DNA of 64,000 nt from Deltaproteobacteria bacterium (GCA_016218815.1 JACRCX010000019.1:35860-99859); one strand, 5' to 3'; counted from the stretch's first letter, positions 44,715 to 53,370 are shown. A program made the numbers and translations. The notes: generated by a model from the sequence alone, not told the origin.

Positions 44715-45479
44715 ATGGGAGCAATGATCAAGGGGAACAACAACAAGAAGGCCATTGTGGTGGCCAGGGCACCGGACCCGCTGGTCAAGGAGTCGCCGCT
44801 TCCCGGCGAGAAGGGGATCCGCCAGGAACTCATCGACGCGGCCGTGCGCGAGATCAACCACGTGTACGTGTCGAAGGGCCTGGAGACGGCCAAGTGGATC
44901 GGCGACTACGTCCTCCAGAAGTTCTTCGACGGCAAGAGCGAAACCTTCCGCCGGCGCGGGATGAAGCACATCTCGTTCCGCAAGCTCTGCGTGCGCGAGG
45001 ACCTCAACGTCTCGCACGCCTTCCTCTGGAACTGCGTGGGCCTCGTCGACCAGCTCAAGGAGCTGCCGGACGACATCGCCAACGCGCTGCCGGTGAGCCA
45101 CCACACGGCGCTCCTGCCGGTCCACGACGAGAAGGTGAAGCTGACGCTGGCCAAGAAGGCCGTGCGCGAGAACCTCAGCAAGCGCGAGCTCGCGGCCGAG
45201 GTGCGCAAGGTGGGCCGCTCGAACGGCAACGGCGCCCATCGCGGCCGGCGGCCGATGACACCGACGGCGCGCCTCGTCTCGGGGTTGGGCCAGCTGGCCG
45301 TCCTGGCGCGGTCCCACAAGACGGGCTCGGACGACGAGTTGGCGAGCATGACGCCGGGGAAGCTCAACTTCCTCGTCGGCGAGGCGGATCGGCACTTGGC
45401 CGCCCTGAAGGCATTCGTCGAGCGGGTTCGCCGGCAGGCGGCGCACATGCAGGCGCCGACGGAGCACCCGCTCGCGTAG
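44715..45479 (+). CDS. Conserved-looking hypothetical protein under motif A
   Basis: A 254-residue basic protein with GGGAGGG 8 nt before the ATG. Residues 35-150 form a compact helical domain: IRQELIDAAVREINHVYVSKGLETAKWIGDYVLQKFF, SFRKLCVREDLNVSHAFLWNCVGLVDQLKELPDDIANALPVSHHTALLPV, KKAVRENLSKRELAAEVRKV. The pattern of helices with a ParB-like or DUF1016-like flavour suggests a DNA-associated role, but no family is recognised. The C-terminus is helical (GEADRHLAALKAFVERVRR). The long upstream ORF extension is a shadow of repeat-rich DNA. Its motif A promoter links it to the ECF sigma locus. Confidence 0.75.
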   Translation: MGAMIKGNNNKKAIVVARAPDPLVKESPLPGEKGIRQELIDAAVREINHVYVSKGLETAKWIGDYVLQKFFDGKSETFRRRGMKHISFRKLCVREDLNVSHAFLWNCVGLVDQLKELPDDIANALPVSHHTALLPVHDEKVKLTLAKKAVRENLSKRELAAEVRKVGRSNGNGAHRGRRPMTPTARLVSGLGQLAVLARSHKTGSDDELASMTPGKLNFLVGEADRHLAALKAFVERVRRQAAHMQAPTEHPLA

Positions 45480-45537
45480 CCACGGCGGTGCCGTGAACGG
45501 GAGGAGACGGGCGTGCGGGTCGCCGACCGCGTCGCGG

Positions 45538-46038
45538 TCAGGCGATGCCGAGGCGCTTCTTGATCGCCGCCACGCCGGCGGCCACGCCCTTGGACTTGAC
45601 GACGGCGCGGTAGCGGTCGCGCTCCCTCTCGGGGATCTTGCGCAGGTTGCCGATGTACTGGCCCTGCAGGCGGCGGGATTCGACCACCGCGGCGGTCACG
45701 GTGAACGAGCGGCCGTCGCTCCGGACGATCTTGCGGCCGAGCCGCTGCTTCGGGGGCTTGCTCGCCACCGCCTTCGTCGCGGCCCTTGGCGCCGGCTTGG
45801 CCTTCCGGTGATAGGCCCGCTTGGCCCGCGGCGCCGCGGGCGCGCCGGCGACGGCCTTGCCGCCCTCCAGCGCTGCCAGCTCGGCCTTCAGCGCTTCGAT
45901 ACGAGCACCACGGTCGCCGGCAAGCTGCGCGATCTCCCGGGCCGTCGTCTTCCCCGCGTCGATCAGGCAGTGCACCGCGTAGAGCATGTCCTCGTGCGCG
46001 ACCTGCCCCAGTTCAGTAACGACCTTCGTCCTCGCCAT
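45538..46038 (-). CDS. Basic hypothetical protein
   Basis: A 166-residue protein with AAGGAGGA 8 nt upstream of the start MARTKVVTELGQVAHEDML. Residues 1-60 are helical with an Ala/Glu coiled-coil tendency (REIAQLAGDRGARIEALKAELAALEGG). A Lys/Ala/Pro-rich linker (about 65-100) resembles histone-like tails. The C-terminus SFTVTAAVVESRRLQGQYIGNLRKIPERERDRYRAVVKSKGVAAGVAAIKKRLG may bind nucleic acid. Longer upstream ORF sequence is shadow of the RTX-like gene. Function unknown. Confidence 0.75.
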   Translation of the reverse strand: MARTKVVTELGQVAHEDMLYAVHCLIDAGKTTAREIAQLAGDRGARIEALKAELAALEGGKAVAGAPAAPRAKRAYHRKAKPAPRAATKAVASKPPKQRLGRKIVRSDGRSFTVTAAVVESRRLQGQYIGNLRKIPERERDRYRAVVKSKGVAAGVAAIKKRLGIA

Positions 46039-46304
46039 CCTCGGATCCTCCTTCCCCTGCGATCGATCCATTTCGCAGTCGTCAGCGCACCTTACCCCAT
46101 TTTCGAATCGATAAATAGACGGCGAGACCGAGGCTCGCCGACGGCCGTCGCCGGGCAGGCATCTTGCGGCTCCGGGGAGGGGGACGTTCGATCCCTCCGT
46201 GGAGCGAGGCGGGTGGCTGGACGGGGACGGGAGGAGGACGGGCCGGCGCTCGCAACCTGCCAGGAAACGACGCCGGCCCGTCGACCTCCGACTACGTCGG
46301 GCAG

Positions 46305-46886
46305 CTACAGGCTGCAGTGGTCGACATGGATCTCGCAGTCGTTCCAGGGGCTCTTGTCCGTGAAGGAGTCGGTACCGGCCCCGCACGAGAGGGAGTAGAC
46401 AGTCGTGTCGTCGATGCAGTCGTTCTCGGTACCGCCGTAGATGATGTCGTCGCCGCCGTTGCCGAAGATCGTGTCGGTGCCTGAGCTGCCCTGAAGATCC
46501 TCGGCGCACTGCGCGCCGATGATGTCGTCGTTGCCGGACCCGCCGTAGACGTGGATGCCGCCCGGGCAGGCGTAGCTGTAGTCCATGCGGTAGAAGTACT
46601 TCAACTCGTCTCCGCAACCGAAGAGCCCGTTGGAGCTCCGAACCGTGACGGTGTCGGAACCCTCATAGGCCCACACGGTGACCTGGTCGATCGACCCGCT
46701 GTTGACGTACCCGCCCGGGGTCCAGGTGCCGTTGATGCACGCGTAGTAAATCAGGTAGCCGTCCGCGTTCAGCGCCCTGCCGACGGTGATCGAATCCACG
46801 CCCGACGTCCCGTAGAAGTTCGAGTTCGAGGCGACAGCGTTGCCGGCGAGCGCACCGATCACGAAAAACGCACAAATGGCCTTCAT
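46305..46886 (-). CDS. Small secreted RTX-type calcium-binding protein
   Basis: 193 residues with signal peptide MKAICAFFVIGALAGNAVAS and AGGAGC upstream. The C-terminal half contains RTX nonapeptide-like repeats, GGSGNDDIIGA, FGNGGDDIIYGG and CGAGTDSF, which fold as a calcium-loaded parallel beta roll. The N-terminal half has GTSGVDSITVG and YEGSDTVTV, weaker versions of the same repeat. Cys residues are numerous for an RTX protein (ten or so), suggesting disulfides. No type I secretion gene is adjacent. It lies 170 bp downstream of the FecR gene stop, on the same strand. Confidence 0.8.
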   Translation of the reverse strand: MKAICAFFVIGALAGNAVASNSNFYGTSGVDSITVGRALNADGYLIYYACINGTWTPGGYVNSGSIDQVTVWAYEGSDTVTVRSSNGLFGCGDELKYFYRMDYSYACPGGIHVYGGSGNDDIIGAQCAEDLQGSSGTDTIFGNGGDDIIYGGTENDCIDDTTVYSLSCGAGTDSFTDKSPWNDCEIHVDHCSL

Positions 46887-47055
46887 GTTCCTTGCTCCTG
46901 TTCGGAAAACACGACAGCCCCTTCGCCGGCGACACGTCCTTCGTGCCGCCCGACGGGGGCTTCATTTCCTTGCCGACTGTCCTTGCCTTCGGAACGGACT
47001 TGGCGGCCCGCGAGCGCGGGGGGCGGGCCGATTCGACCTGTTGCCAGCCGGGGCG

Positions 47056-48285
47056 CTACACGCCATCACCCTCTGGCCGGCCCGGCGCGGGGCCGTCCAG
47101 CAACTCGCGCGCCCTCTTCGCCTTCCTGCCTTCCGGGAACTCGTCGAGGTACAACCGGAGGCACGAATGCAGCTCCGGGACCGGGCCGGACTGCTCGAAC
47201 GAGCGGCAGAGGTCGACCCGGGCCTCTTCGCGGAACGCTCCCGACGGGTGCCGCTCCAGGTACAGGGCGAGGGAACGTCGCTCGCAAGGGACGTCCCCCA
47301 GCCGCCGGCAGACGTCCGCGAGTTCGACGAGCGCCGTCTCCTCCCGACCGCCTCCCGCTGGCGCGAAGGCCAGCACCGTCTCGAGCAGGACTCGTGCATC
47401 GCCGTACCGCCGCTCCCGCATCGCCTCGTCCACCATGCGGTACGTCTGGTCCATGTCGGGCGCCTCCGCAGAGGTCGCGGGCGGCGTGTTCTCGGGTTCG
47501 TCGGCGGACGAGGCGAGGGGCACGACTGGCCTCCCCGTGGGCCCGGGTGACCCGTTCTGCGCCGCCGGGTCGACGCTTGGGGCCGCGGCCACGACGGCCG
47601 CCGGCGCCGTGGGCGGTTCCTGGAGGAATAGCGCACTGAGCGTCGCGGATCGGACCTCCGGCAGCCGCTCGGGAGCCGGCGCCCCAGGACGCAACTCCTG
47701 CCCTGCCTCGACGACGGTCGTCCGCCCGCCCCGGGTCACCTCGACGCGGCCACGCAGGACCTCGACGCCGGTCCCGTCGGGCTCGACACGCACGGCCAGC
47801 ACCGTCCCGGTGATCGCCACGGTCGCCGCCGGCGTCTCGATGATCAGCCGCGAGGGCGAATGGATGGGACCGACTTGCAGGGCGAGCATGCCCGCGCCGA
47901 GGACGACGCGCTCGGACGAAGGGAACGTCACCCGGGCCGCCTCGTCCGCGAACGCCACGACGTCCGGCAGCGGCTGCACCAGCGGCCGTAGCTCGCGGCC
48001 GGGAGCGCCCGCCGGCGGCGGAACCACCGCCAAGTCGGCCGCCGGGGCCGCCCCCCCGCCTTCCGGCGGCGGTGTCGGGCCCTGCAGCACGAGTGCCCCC
48101 ACGACGGCGGCCACGCCGGCAGCCCCCAGCGTGACGGCTCCCCAGAGCAGCCGCCGGCGGCGGCGCAGGCGGGCCACCATCGCCATCGTCTCCTCGAAGC
48201 CGGCCATCTCGAGCGGCGGCAACGTGCGTCCCCGCTCCTGCATCGCCTCGATCAGCTCGTCGACGTCCTTGAACTCATCCGTCAT
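47056..48285 (-). CDS. FecR-type membrane sigma regulator with TPR-like C-terminus
   Basis: 409 residues. Residues 1-45 are a short cytoplasmic region (VDELIEAMQERGRTLPPLEM, LRRRRR) that could bind the sigma factor. A transmembrane helix follows at about 47-68 (LLWGAVTLGAAGVAAVVGAL). The extracytoplasmic FecR domain (about 115-220) has RVVLGAGMLALQVG, TPAATVAITGTVLAVRVEPDGTGVEVLRGRVEVTRGGRTTVVEAGQELRPG. After a Pro/Ala linker, residues about 285-405 are TPR-like helices (RYGDARVLLETVLAFAP, LALYLERHPSGAF, LRLYLDEFPEGRKAKRARELL). The gene overlaps the sigma gene by 11 nt, so the two are translationally coupled. Confidence 0.88.
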   Translation of the reverse strand: MTDEFKDVDELIEAMQERGRTLPPLEMAGFEETMAMVARLRRRRRLLWGAVTLGAAGVAAVVGALVLQGPTPPPEGGGAAPAADLAVVPPPAGAPGRELRPLVQPLPDVVAFADEAARVTFPSSERVVLGAGMLALQVGPIHSPSRLIIETPAATVAITGTVLAVRVEPDGTGVEVLRGRVEVTRGGRTTVVEAGQELRPGAPAPERLPEVRSATLSALFLQEPPTAPAAVVAAAPSVDPAAQNGSPGPTGRPVVPLASSADEPENTPPATSAEAPDMDQTYRMVDEAMRERRYGDARVLLETVLAFAPAGGGREETALVELADVCRRLGDVPCERRSLALYLERHPSGAFREEARVDLCRSFEQSGPVPELHSCLRLYLDEFPEGRKAKRARELLDGPAPGRPEGDGV

Positions 48286-48964
48286 CGTTTTCTCCTCCCC
48301 CTGGGTCTCGCGCGTCGCCCGTGCAAGGGGCGGGTGTCAGCCCAAGGACCGGCTTTGCAGGCGTCGAGATGCGCGGAGACGCCGGGTCGAGCAGACCTCT
48401 TTCTTCCAGCTCGCGGTGCAGCATCTTGCGCGCGCGGTACACGGCGTTCGCGATGGCGCGGGGCGTCCCCCCGATCGTCTTCGCGGCCTCCGCCGGAGTA
48501 TCGCCCGCGAAGTGGACCGCCACGAAACAATCGAGCAGCCTGGGCGGCAGGCGCCTGACGCCTTCCGCGGCACCGGCCAACACCTCCCGCCGGTTCACGA
48601 GGTCCTCCGGGCATTCCGTCCGAGGGCCGCCGAGCACCCGAAGCTCGGCCTTGAACCGCTGTCGCTTCCCTTCCGCCCTCTGCCACCGGTAGAACCGCCG
48701 TGAGGCGATCCTGCCCACCCACGACGTGAACGACCCCTTCCCGCGGTACCGAGGGAGCTTCACGAAGACACGGGCGCAGATGTCGCTGGCCAGATCCCCG
48801 AGGGCGGCCGACCGGCCGCCAAGGCCCATGAGCACGAAGTTCACGAACGCCTGGACCTTGGCGAGGAGGTGGCGCTGCGCCGCCTCCTCGCCCGCCCTCG
48901 CAGCGGCGACCAAGTCGGCGCGGATGGGATGCCTCGATGGTCGCACAATCCCCTTCACAACCAA
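48275..48964 (-). CDS. ECF-type RNA polymerase sigma factor
   Basis: About 229 residues. Region 2 is ADLVAAARAGEEAAQRHLLAKVQAFVNFVL through ICARVFVKLPRYRGKGSFTSWVGRIASRRFYRW. Region 4 is EGVRRLPPRLLDCFVAVHFAGDTPAEAAKTIGGTPRAIANAVYRARKML, the helix-turn-helix that reads the -35 element. There is no region 1.1 or 3, as in ECF factors. A C-terminal tail of about 35 residues is Pro-rich. The outer start is TTG 48964, but it overlaps motif A copy 2, so GTG 48958 (possibly leaderless) or a later GTG is more likely. It is encoded with a FecR-type partner. Confidence 0.9.
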   Translation of the reverse strand: MVVKGIVRPSRHPIRADLVAAARAGEEAAQRHLLAKVQAFVNFVLMGLGGRSAALGDLASDICARVFVKLPRYRGKGSFTSWVGRIASRRFYRWQRAEGKRQRFKAELRVLGGPRTECPEDLVNRREVLAGAAEGVRRLPPRLLDCFVAVHFAGDTPAEAAKTIGGTPRAIANAVYRARKMLHRELEERGLLDPASPRISTPAKPVLGLTPAPCTGDARDPGGGENDDG

Positions 48965-49001
48965 TTAGAGCCCCCCAAACGGCAATTGTCGTCGTCGATT
49001 T
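48962..49001 (-). promoter_or_regulatory. 40-nt promoter-like motif A, copy 2 (sigma gene)
   Basis: Minus-strand AAATCGACGACGACAATTGC through GGCTCTAATTG. It matches copy 1 at 35 of 40 positions; three of the five differences are the CCT to GGG change before GGCTC. It abuts the first possible codons of the sigma gene, so the start site may coincide with translation start. It begins directly after the stop of the upstream gene. Confidence 0.75.
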
Positions 49002-49979
49002 CTACTGGACGGGAAAACGAAGTTCCAGGCCGGCTGACGCTCGCCACCTCAGATTCGAGAGCTCGGCGACGAATTCTCTGCTGGTTTCCGTCGTGTAGCC
49101 GAGCGAATAACCTTCGGTGAAGTACTCGACACCGAAATCCACCCGGATCCGCAGCATCCAGCCCAGCGGGACGACCAGGCCCCCCCGCGCGCCCAAGCCC
49201 CCTCGCCAGCCGCCGCCCCACACGGACCCCGATGGCCACCACCGCTCGGCGATGACCTCCAGCACGGCCTGGACCTCCACGGGACCCAGCGGGGCGTTCC
49301 AACCGCCACCGATCGAGAGCGGCAAGGTTTCCAACAGGTCCATCCCCGGCCCGCTGCCCAGCACCGTGAGCGATCGAATGCCCACGCCGACGATGCCGTG
49401 CTGCCCCAGGATGACACCCGCAAAGAGCCCGGGCCCCAGCGCGATCGATGCCGCATCGGTCCGATCCGTGAGCCCCCCCACGGACTCGAAGCCGACCGCG
49501 AAGTAGAGGTCGATCCCGAGCGCGGACGCTTCGGCGGACGGCGGGCCGGCACCCTCATCCTCTTCGCCGCCGGGCGTAGGCGGGGCGACGTGCGGCGACG
49601 CTTCCAGGCCGGTCCTGATCTGGTTGCCCAGGATGTGCGCGGCGAAGCGGTCCAGGCCCTCGTCCCCCACGTCAAGAGGCACGGGCCAAGTCTGCGTGTC
49701 GGAAGCCCCGGTCGTCGTGTTGGTCAGGGTCGAGACGACGCGATCGGAATCGGCGCACAACTCCGCCAGCCAGGGGCTCGTGGCGCCCCCCTCGTCACCC
49801 TGCCGGACATTCAGATCCTGAAAATGGGCGTTCAGGATGCCGAGAATGGACTCGGCGTCCAGTCTATCGCAGATCCGGAGGACGACGGTCGGCAGACGGG
49901 CAGATTCGCCGGCCGCAGCAGCGATGGGCATCGTCCAACCCATCAAAAACACGTACATTATTCCGATGGGCAACCGCAA
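49002..49979 (-). CDS. Predicted outer-membrane or periplasmic protein
   Basis: 325 residues from TTG 49979, which has AGGAG 6 nt upstream; an ATG seven codons later has no such site. Signal peptide IMYVFLMGWTMPIAAAAG. Residues 30-110 look like a mixed alpha/beta domain (VLRICDRLDAESILGILNAHFQDL, WPVPLDVGDEGLDRFAAHILG). The C-terminal 170 residues are alternating amphipathic strands with many Gly and aromatic residues (GIDLYFAVGFESVGGL, LGPGLFAGVILGQHGIVGVGIRS, LRWRASAGLELRFPVQ), ending in a C-terminal aromatic strand as in outer-membrane barrels. It is the first gene of the sigma-associated minus-strand run. Confidence 0.75.
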   Translation of the reverse strand: MRLPIGIMYVFLMGWTMPIAAAAGESARLPTVVLRICDRLDAESILGILNAHFQDLNVRQGDEGGATSPWLAELCADSDRVVSTLTNTTTGASDTQTWPVPLDVGDEGLDRFAAHILGNQIRTGLEASPHVAPPTPGGEEDEGAGPPSAEASALGIDLYFAVGFESVGGLTDRTDAASIALGPGLFAGVILGQHGIVGVGIRSLTVLGSGPGMDLLETLPLSIGGGWNAPLGPVEVQAVLEVIAERWWPSGSVWGGGWRGGLGARGGLVVPLGWMLRIRVDFGVEYFTEGYSLGYTTETSREFVAELSNLRWRASAGLELRFPVQ

Positions 49980-50054
49980 GGTCGACTCCTGCCTTGACGT
50001 CGGAAGTGTGCCACGGCGGCGGGCTCCCGATCAACGGCTGCCGACAATCCGAAA

Positions 50055-50094
50055 GAATCGACGACGACAATCGGCGTTTGCCTGGCTCTAATTG
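50055..50094 (+). promoter_or_regulatory. 40-nt promoter-like motif A, copy 3
   Basis: GAATCGACGACGACAATCGG through GGCTCTAATTG, one mismatch to copy 1. It ends 58 nt before the ATG of the DUF4215 lipoprotein, same orientation. Confidence 0.75.
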
Positions 50095-50152
50095 GGTAAG
50101 GGGAAGCTGCGTCGTGACGAGAGGGATGCAGCGAAACCTGGGAGGGACGCCC

Positions 50153-51664
50153 ATGACGATCCGAATTCATGTCCTTGCGGTACTTGCGGGTCTGACTCCG
50201 ACGGCGTGTCAGCACACCTACATCGAGCTGAACCCCGACGCGCCGGATCGGGATGCCGATGTCGCCGACGTCGGCGCCGACACGGCCGACGCCGATGCGG
50301 AGGAGGGAGGCGCGGAGGGCGGCGACGTCGCCGAGGTGGTCGTCCTGCCTCCGCCGCCTTGCGGCAACGGCGTGGTGGACGACGGCGAGGAATGCGATGA
50401 CGGGAACCAGGAGGACCGGGACGGCTGCACCTGGGACTGCCTGCTTGGCGATGGTGATCCAGTCGGCCCGCGTGACCCGGCAGCCCGACCGTACGTCGTC
50501 GAGGGACCGCCGGTGGTGCTGCCGCCGGTGGATTATCCGACGGTCGTCGCGGTGGGCGGGATGGGATTGACGCCGATGGACGACGGCACGCTCGTCGCGT
50601 CATGGAACCGCCCGGAGGTCTCACCGGGGATCGTCGGAACGATCTGGTCGCGGTTCCTGTGGCCTGGCGGCACGCTGGCTCGCGGAGACGTGGGAATCGT
50701 CCTTGCATCGGGGTGGACGGAGTCGGGGCTGACGAGAGCTGCGCGGGCAACGGACTTCACCCTCGCATGGCGCGCGGGTATCGATGGGCTGTGGCGTGCA
50801 CGGCTCACGGTCGAGGGCGGCCTCGTCGAGCCGCCAGCCTCGCTGCTCATGTCCCCCAACTCCGACCTGCCCGCCCTGGCGCCTCATCCGAGCGGCTACT
50901 TCATGACGTGGTACGATGGCACGGACACCCTCCCCTGCGTCCATGACGGGGACGGCTCAAGTCGGATCCTCCTCGGCCGGTTGTCGCCCGATGGCACGAT
51001 CGATGCCGCGACGACCCCGACTGTGCTCGAGGCCGACCTCGGGGCCCATACCCCGTCGCGGATCGCCACCGGTGCCGACGGCACGGTCGGCGTCCTTTGG
51101 TGGCGTGCGGGGGCGGGCGCGGGTTCCGACTGCTCGCTGCGATTCGGCGCGGCCGACACGGCGCTCACTACCGTCTCCGATGGCGGCACTCTTGGCGTTG
51201 GCACCTCGGGCCGGATCGTCGACGCCGGCAACGCTTTCCGAATGGGTTGGCGCCGACGATCAGACATCGGACCGATCGGCCTGGGCTTTGCAGCATTCGA
51301 CCGCGGAGCCACGCTGCTCGATGCGCCTGTCTCCTGCGACCTGCCCTTCGCCATGTTCTTTGCCGACACGGAGCTCGCGGCAGGCGACAACGGCCTCGTC
51401 ACCGTCCTGCGAGGAGGGGACGTGGCGACCGGCATCCGCCTCTTCTTCGTCCGCGCCGACCTCATGGGCCGCACCGGCGACACCTCGTGCGGGGCGCTGG
51501 AGGTGGACACCTCGTGCACTGCCGACCGCGGCTGCGAACCGGGGCCGTTCGGCGTGGCCTGGGCCGGCGACGCCTTCGTCGTCGTCTACTTCGTGACCCT
51601 CGACCCGACCGGTCCGTCGCCGACGACCGAGATGAGGATGGTGCGTCTTGTGCCGGCACCGTAG
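50153..51664 (+). CDS. Lipoprotein with myxobacterial Cys-rich repeat (DUF4215-type)
   Basis: 503 residues with GGGAGGG upstream. Signal and lipobox: VLAVLAGLTPTAC. An Asp/Ala/Glu-rich linker (about residues 28-65) precedes one copy of the Cys repeat PCGNGVVDDGEECDDGNQEDRDGCTWDC, characteristic of secreted proteins of Myxococcota. The remaining 400 residues are beta-rich with propeller-like strands (GTLVASWNRPEV, GTVGVLWWRAGAGAG, DAFVVVYFVTLDP), resembling the hypothetical propeller lipoproteins of this phylum. It is preceded by motif A, so it is a candidate target of the adjacent ECF sigma factor. The function of the mature protein is unknown. Confidence 0.8.
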   Translation: MTIRIHVLAVLAGLTPTACQHTYIELNPDAPDRDADVADVGADTADADAEEGGAEGGDVAEVVVLPPPPCGNGVVDDGEECDDGNQEDRDGCTWDCLLGDGDPVGPRDPAARPYVVEGPPVVLPPVDYPTVVAVGGMGLTPMDDGTLVASWNRPEVSPGIVGTIWSRFLWPGGTLARGDVGIVLASGWTESGLTRAARATDFTLAWRAGIDGLWRARLTVEGGLVEPPASLLMSPNSDLPALAPHPSGYFMTWYDGTDTLPCVHDGDGSSRILLGRLSPDGTIDAATTPTVLEADLGAHTPSRIATGADGTVGVLWWRAGAGAGSDCSLRFGAADTALTTVSDGGTLGVGTSGRIVDAGNAFRMGWRRRSDIGPIGLGFAAFDRGATLLDAPVSCDLPFAMFFADTELAAGDNGLVTVLRGGDVATGIRLFFVRADLMGRTGDTSCGALEVDTSCTADRGCEPGPFGVAWAGDAFVVVYFVTLDPTGPSPTTEMRMVRLVPAP

Positions 51665-51694
51665 GGCGAGCGGGATCGCGTGGAGGATCTGACG

Positions 51695-52096
51695 ATGTGG
51701 ATTCTCCACGTCGAGGACGACGACGGAAACTCCAGCTTCGCTGCGCGCGTGTTGGAGTCCGACGGCCACGCCGTCGTTCGGGCGACCAATGCCCGGGCAG
51801 CGCTCGAGGTTCTCGACCACTGGCGCCCGGACCTCATCCTCCTGGACATCGGCCTGCCCGACATGGACGGGTTCGAGTTGGTCAAGCGCGCCAGGGCGCA
51901 GGGGCTTCTGGACGGGGTCCCGATCATCGCCGTGACCGGCTGGGTCGGGTGGGAATTCCGCGAGCGGGCGCGATGCGCCGGCTTCGCCGACTTCCTCGAG
52001 AAACCGCTCAGGCTGGCCGAGTTGCGGCGGGCCGTGGCGCGAGTTCCCGGGACCAGCGTCCGACCGGACAGCGGCGCGCGTGGCATCGGGGGATGA
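51695..52096 (+). CDS. Single-domain response regulator
   Basis: 133 residues: a stand-alone receiver domain. The acidic pocket is LHVEDDDGNSS, the phospho-acceptor lies in DLILLDIGLPDMDGFELVKRA, the conserved Thr in IIAVTGWVG and the Lys in DFLEKPLRLAEL. There is no output domain, so it passes phosphate or binds a partner protein. ATG 51695 is supported by GGAGG 8 nt upstream; a GTG 15 nt earlier overlaps that site. The stop overlaps an ATG of the next gene (ATGA), so it is probably coupled to the REC-EAL gene. No histidine kinase is adjacent. Confidence 0.9.
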   Translation: MWILHVEDDDGNSSFAARVLESDGHAVVRATNARAALEVLDHWRPDLILLDIGLPDMDGFELVKRARAQGLLDGVPIIAVTGWVGWEFRERARCAGFADFLEKPLRLAELRRAVARVPGTSVRPDSGARGIGG

Positions 52097-52122
52097 CGGG
52101 GGGCGCGGGAAGGGAGAGCCCG

Positions 52123-53370
52123 ATGGCGGAGTGCGTGGTACATCCCCAAGGCGAGACGCGAGGGTTGGGCGGCGCGCGGGTGCTGGTCGTCGATGACGAC
52201 GACGACGGGCGACGATGCACAGCGCAGCTCCTCTCGAAGTTCGGCGCCATGGTCGCCGAAGCGGCGGGCGGGGAGGAGGCGATCGAGGCCGTCGCACACC
52301 AGCCGTTCGATGTCGTCTTGTGCGACATCGTGATGCCCGACGTCGATGGAATCGAGGTGCTGCGGACGATCCGGGACCGAGACCTCGACGTGGCAGTCGT
52401 GCTCATGACCGGTGCTCCCCACGTCAGCACGGCCGTGGCTGCGCTGCGCCTCGGTGCCCTGGACTACCTCTCCAAACCCGAGCCGGCGGACCACCTGCGC
52501 GAGGTGGTGGCCCGGGCAGCGCGCATCGGCCGCCTGGCACGAGCGAGGCGGGAGGCGCTGGCCGCAGGTGGACGGGCTTCACCGGGGCCCGCGGGCGGAC
52601 CCGAACTCGGTGGCGCGCTCGACCGGGCGCTGGAGTCGTTGTGGATGGCGTTCCAGCCGATCGTCCGGCGCGACGGGTCGCTGTACGGCTACGAGGCCCT
52701 CATGCGCACCAAGGAGCCGTCGCTGCCCCACCCGGGGGCGGTGCTGGACGCGGCGGAACGGTTGGGACGGATTGGCGAGGTCGGCCGGCGGACTCGGGAG
52801 GCGACGGCGTCATGGATCGGCCGTGCAGTCGAGGGGACGTCAATCTTCCTCAACCTCCATTCGAGCGACCTGGCGGACCCGGAACTCCGCCGGGACGATA
52901 CCCAACTCGCGCTGGCGGCGCGGCGGGTGGTCCTGGAGGTAACGGAGCGCGCCTCGCTCGACCAGGTCGAGAACCCCAGCGGCGCCGTCGCGGCGCTGCG
53001 CGAGCGCGGGTTCCGGATCGCGGTGGACGACCTGGGCGCCGGGTACGCCGGACTCACGTCGTTCACGCAGCTCGCGCCCGACGTCGCCAAGCTCGACATG
53101 TCGCTCGTACGCGGAGTGGACGCCGATGAGCGGCGGGCGCGGGTCGTCCGGTCGATCACCGACCTCTGCCACGAACTGAACGTGCTGGTCGTGGCGGAGG
53201 GCGTGGAGACGGTGGCCGAGCGCGACACGCTGCTCGGCCTGGGCTGCGACTTTCTCCAGGGGTACCTCTTCGCCAAGCCGGCGGAGCCGTTCCCGGTGCC
53301 GGTGTGGCCGGCGGTGGGGACGGGGAGGCAGCTCAGCCTGCTGAGGCCGACGTTGGCGCCGGGGAGGTAG
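52123..53370 (+). CDS. Receiver-EAL cyclic di-GMP phosphodiesterase
   Basis: 415 residues. The receiver domain (about residues 20-140) has LVVDDDDDG, DVVLCDIVMPDVDG, VVLMTGAPH and DYLSKPEP. The EAL domain (about 175-400) keeps the catalytic set: YGYEALMR (EAL Glu), IFLNLHSSDL (Asn), VVLEVTERA (Glu), IAVDDLGAGYAGL (Asp-Asp), VAKLDMSLVRG (Lys), VVAEGVET (Glu) and FLQGYLFAKP (Gln). It should hydrolyse cyclic di-GMP to pGpG under phosphorylation control. GGGAG lies before ATG 52123; an earlier ATG 52093 overlaps the preceding stop. With FHA-GGDEF and PilZ genes in the window, a complete signalling set is present. Confidence 0.9.
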   Translation: MAECVVHPQGETRGLGGARVLVVDDDDDGRRCTAQLLSKFGAMVAEAAGGEEAIEAVAHQPFDVVLCDIVMPDVDGIEVLRTIRDRDLDVAVVLMTGAPHVSTAVAALRLGALDYLSKPEPADHLREVVARAARIGRLARARREALAAGGRASPGPAGGPELGGALDRALESLWMAFQPIVRRDGSLYGYEALMRTKEPSLPHPGAVLDAAERLGRIGEVGRRTREATASWIGRAVEGTSIFLNLHSSDLADPELRRDDTQLALAARRVVLEVTERASLDQVENPSGAVAALRERGFRIAVDDLGAGYAGLTSFTQLAPDVAKLDMSLVRGVDADERRARVVRSITDLCHELNVLVVAEGVETVAERDTLLGLGCDFLQGYLFAKPAEPFPVPVWPAVGTGRQLSLLRPTLAPGR

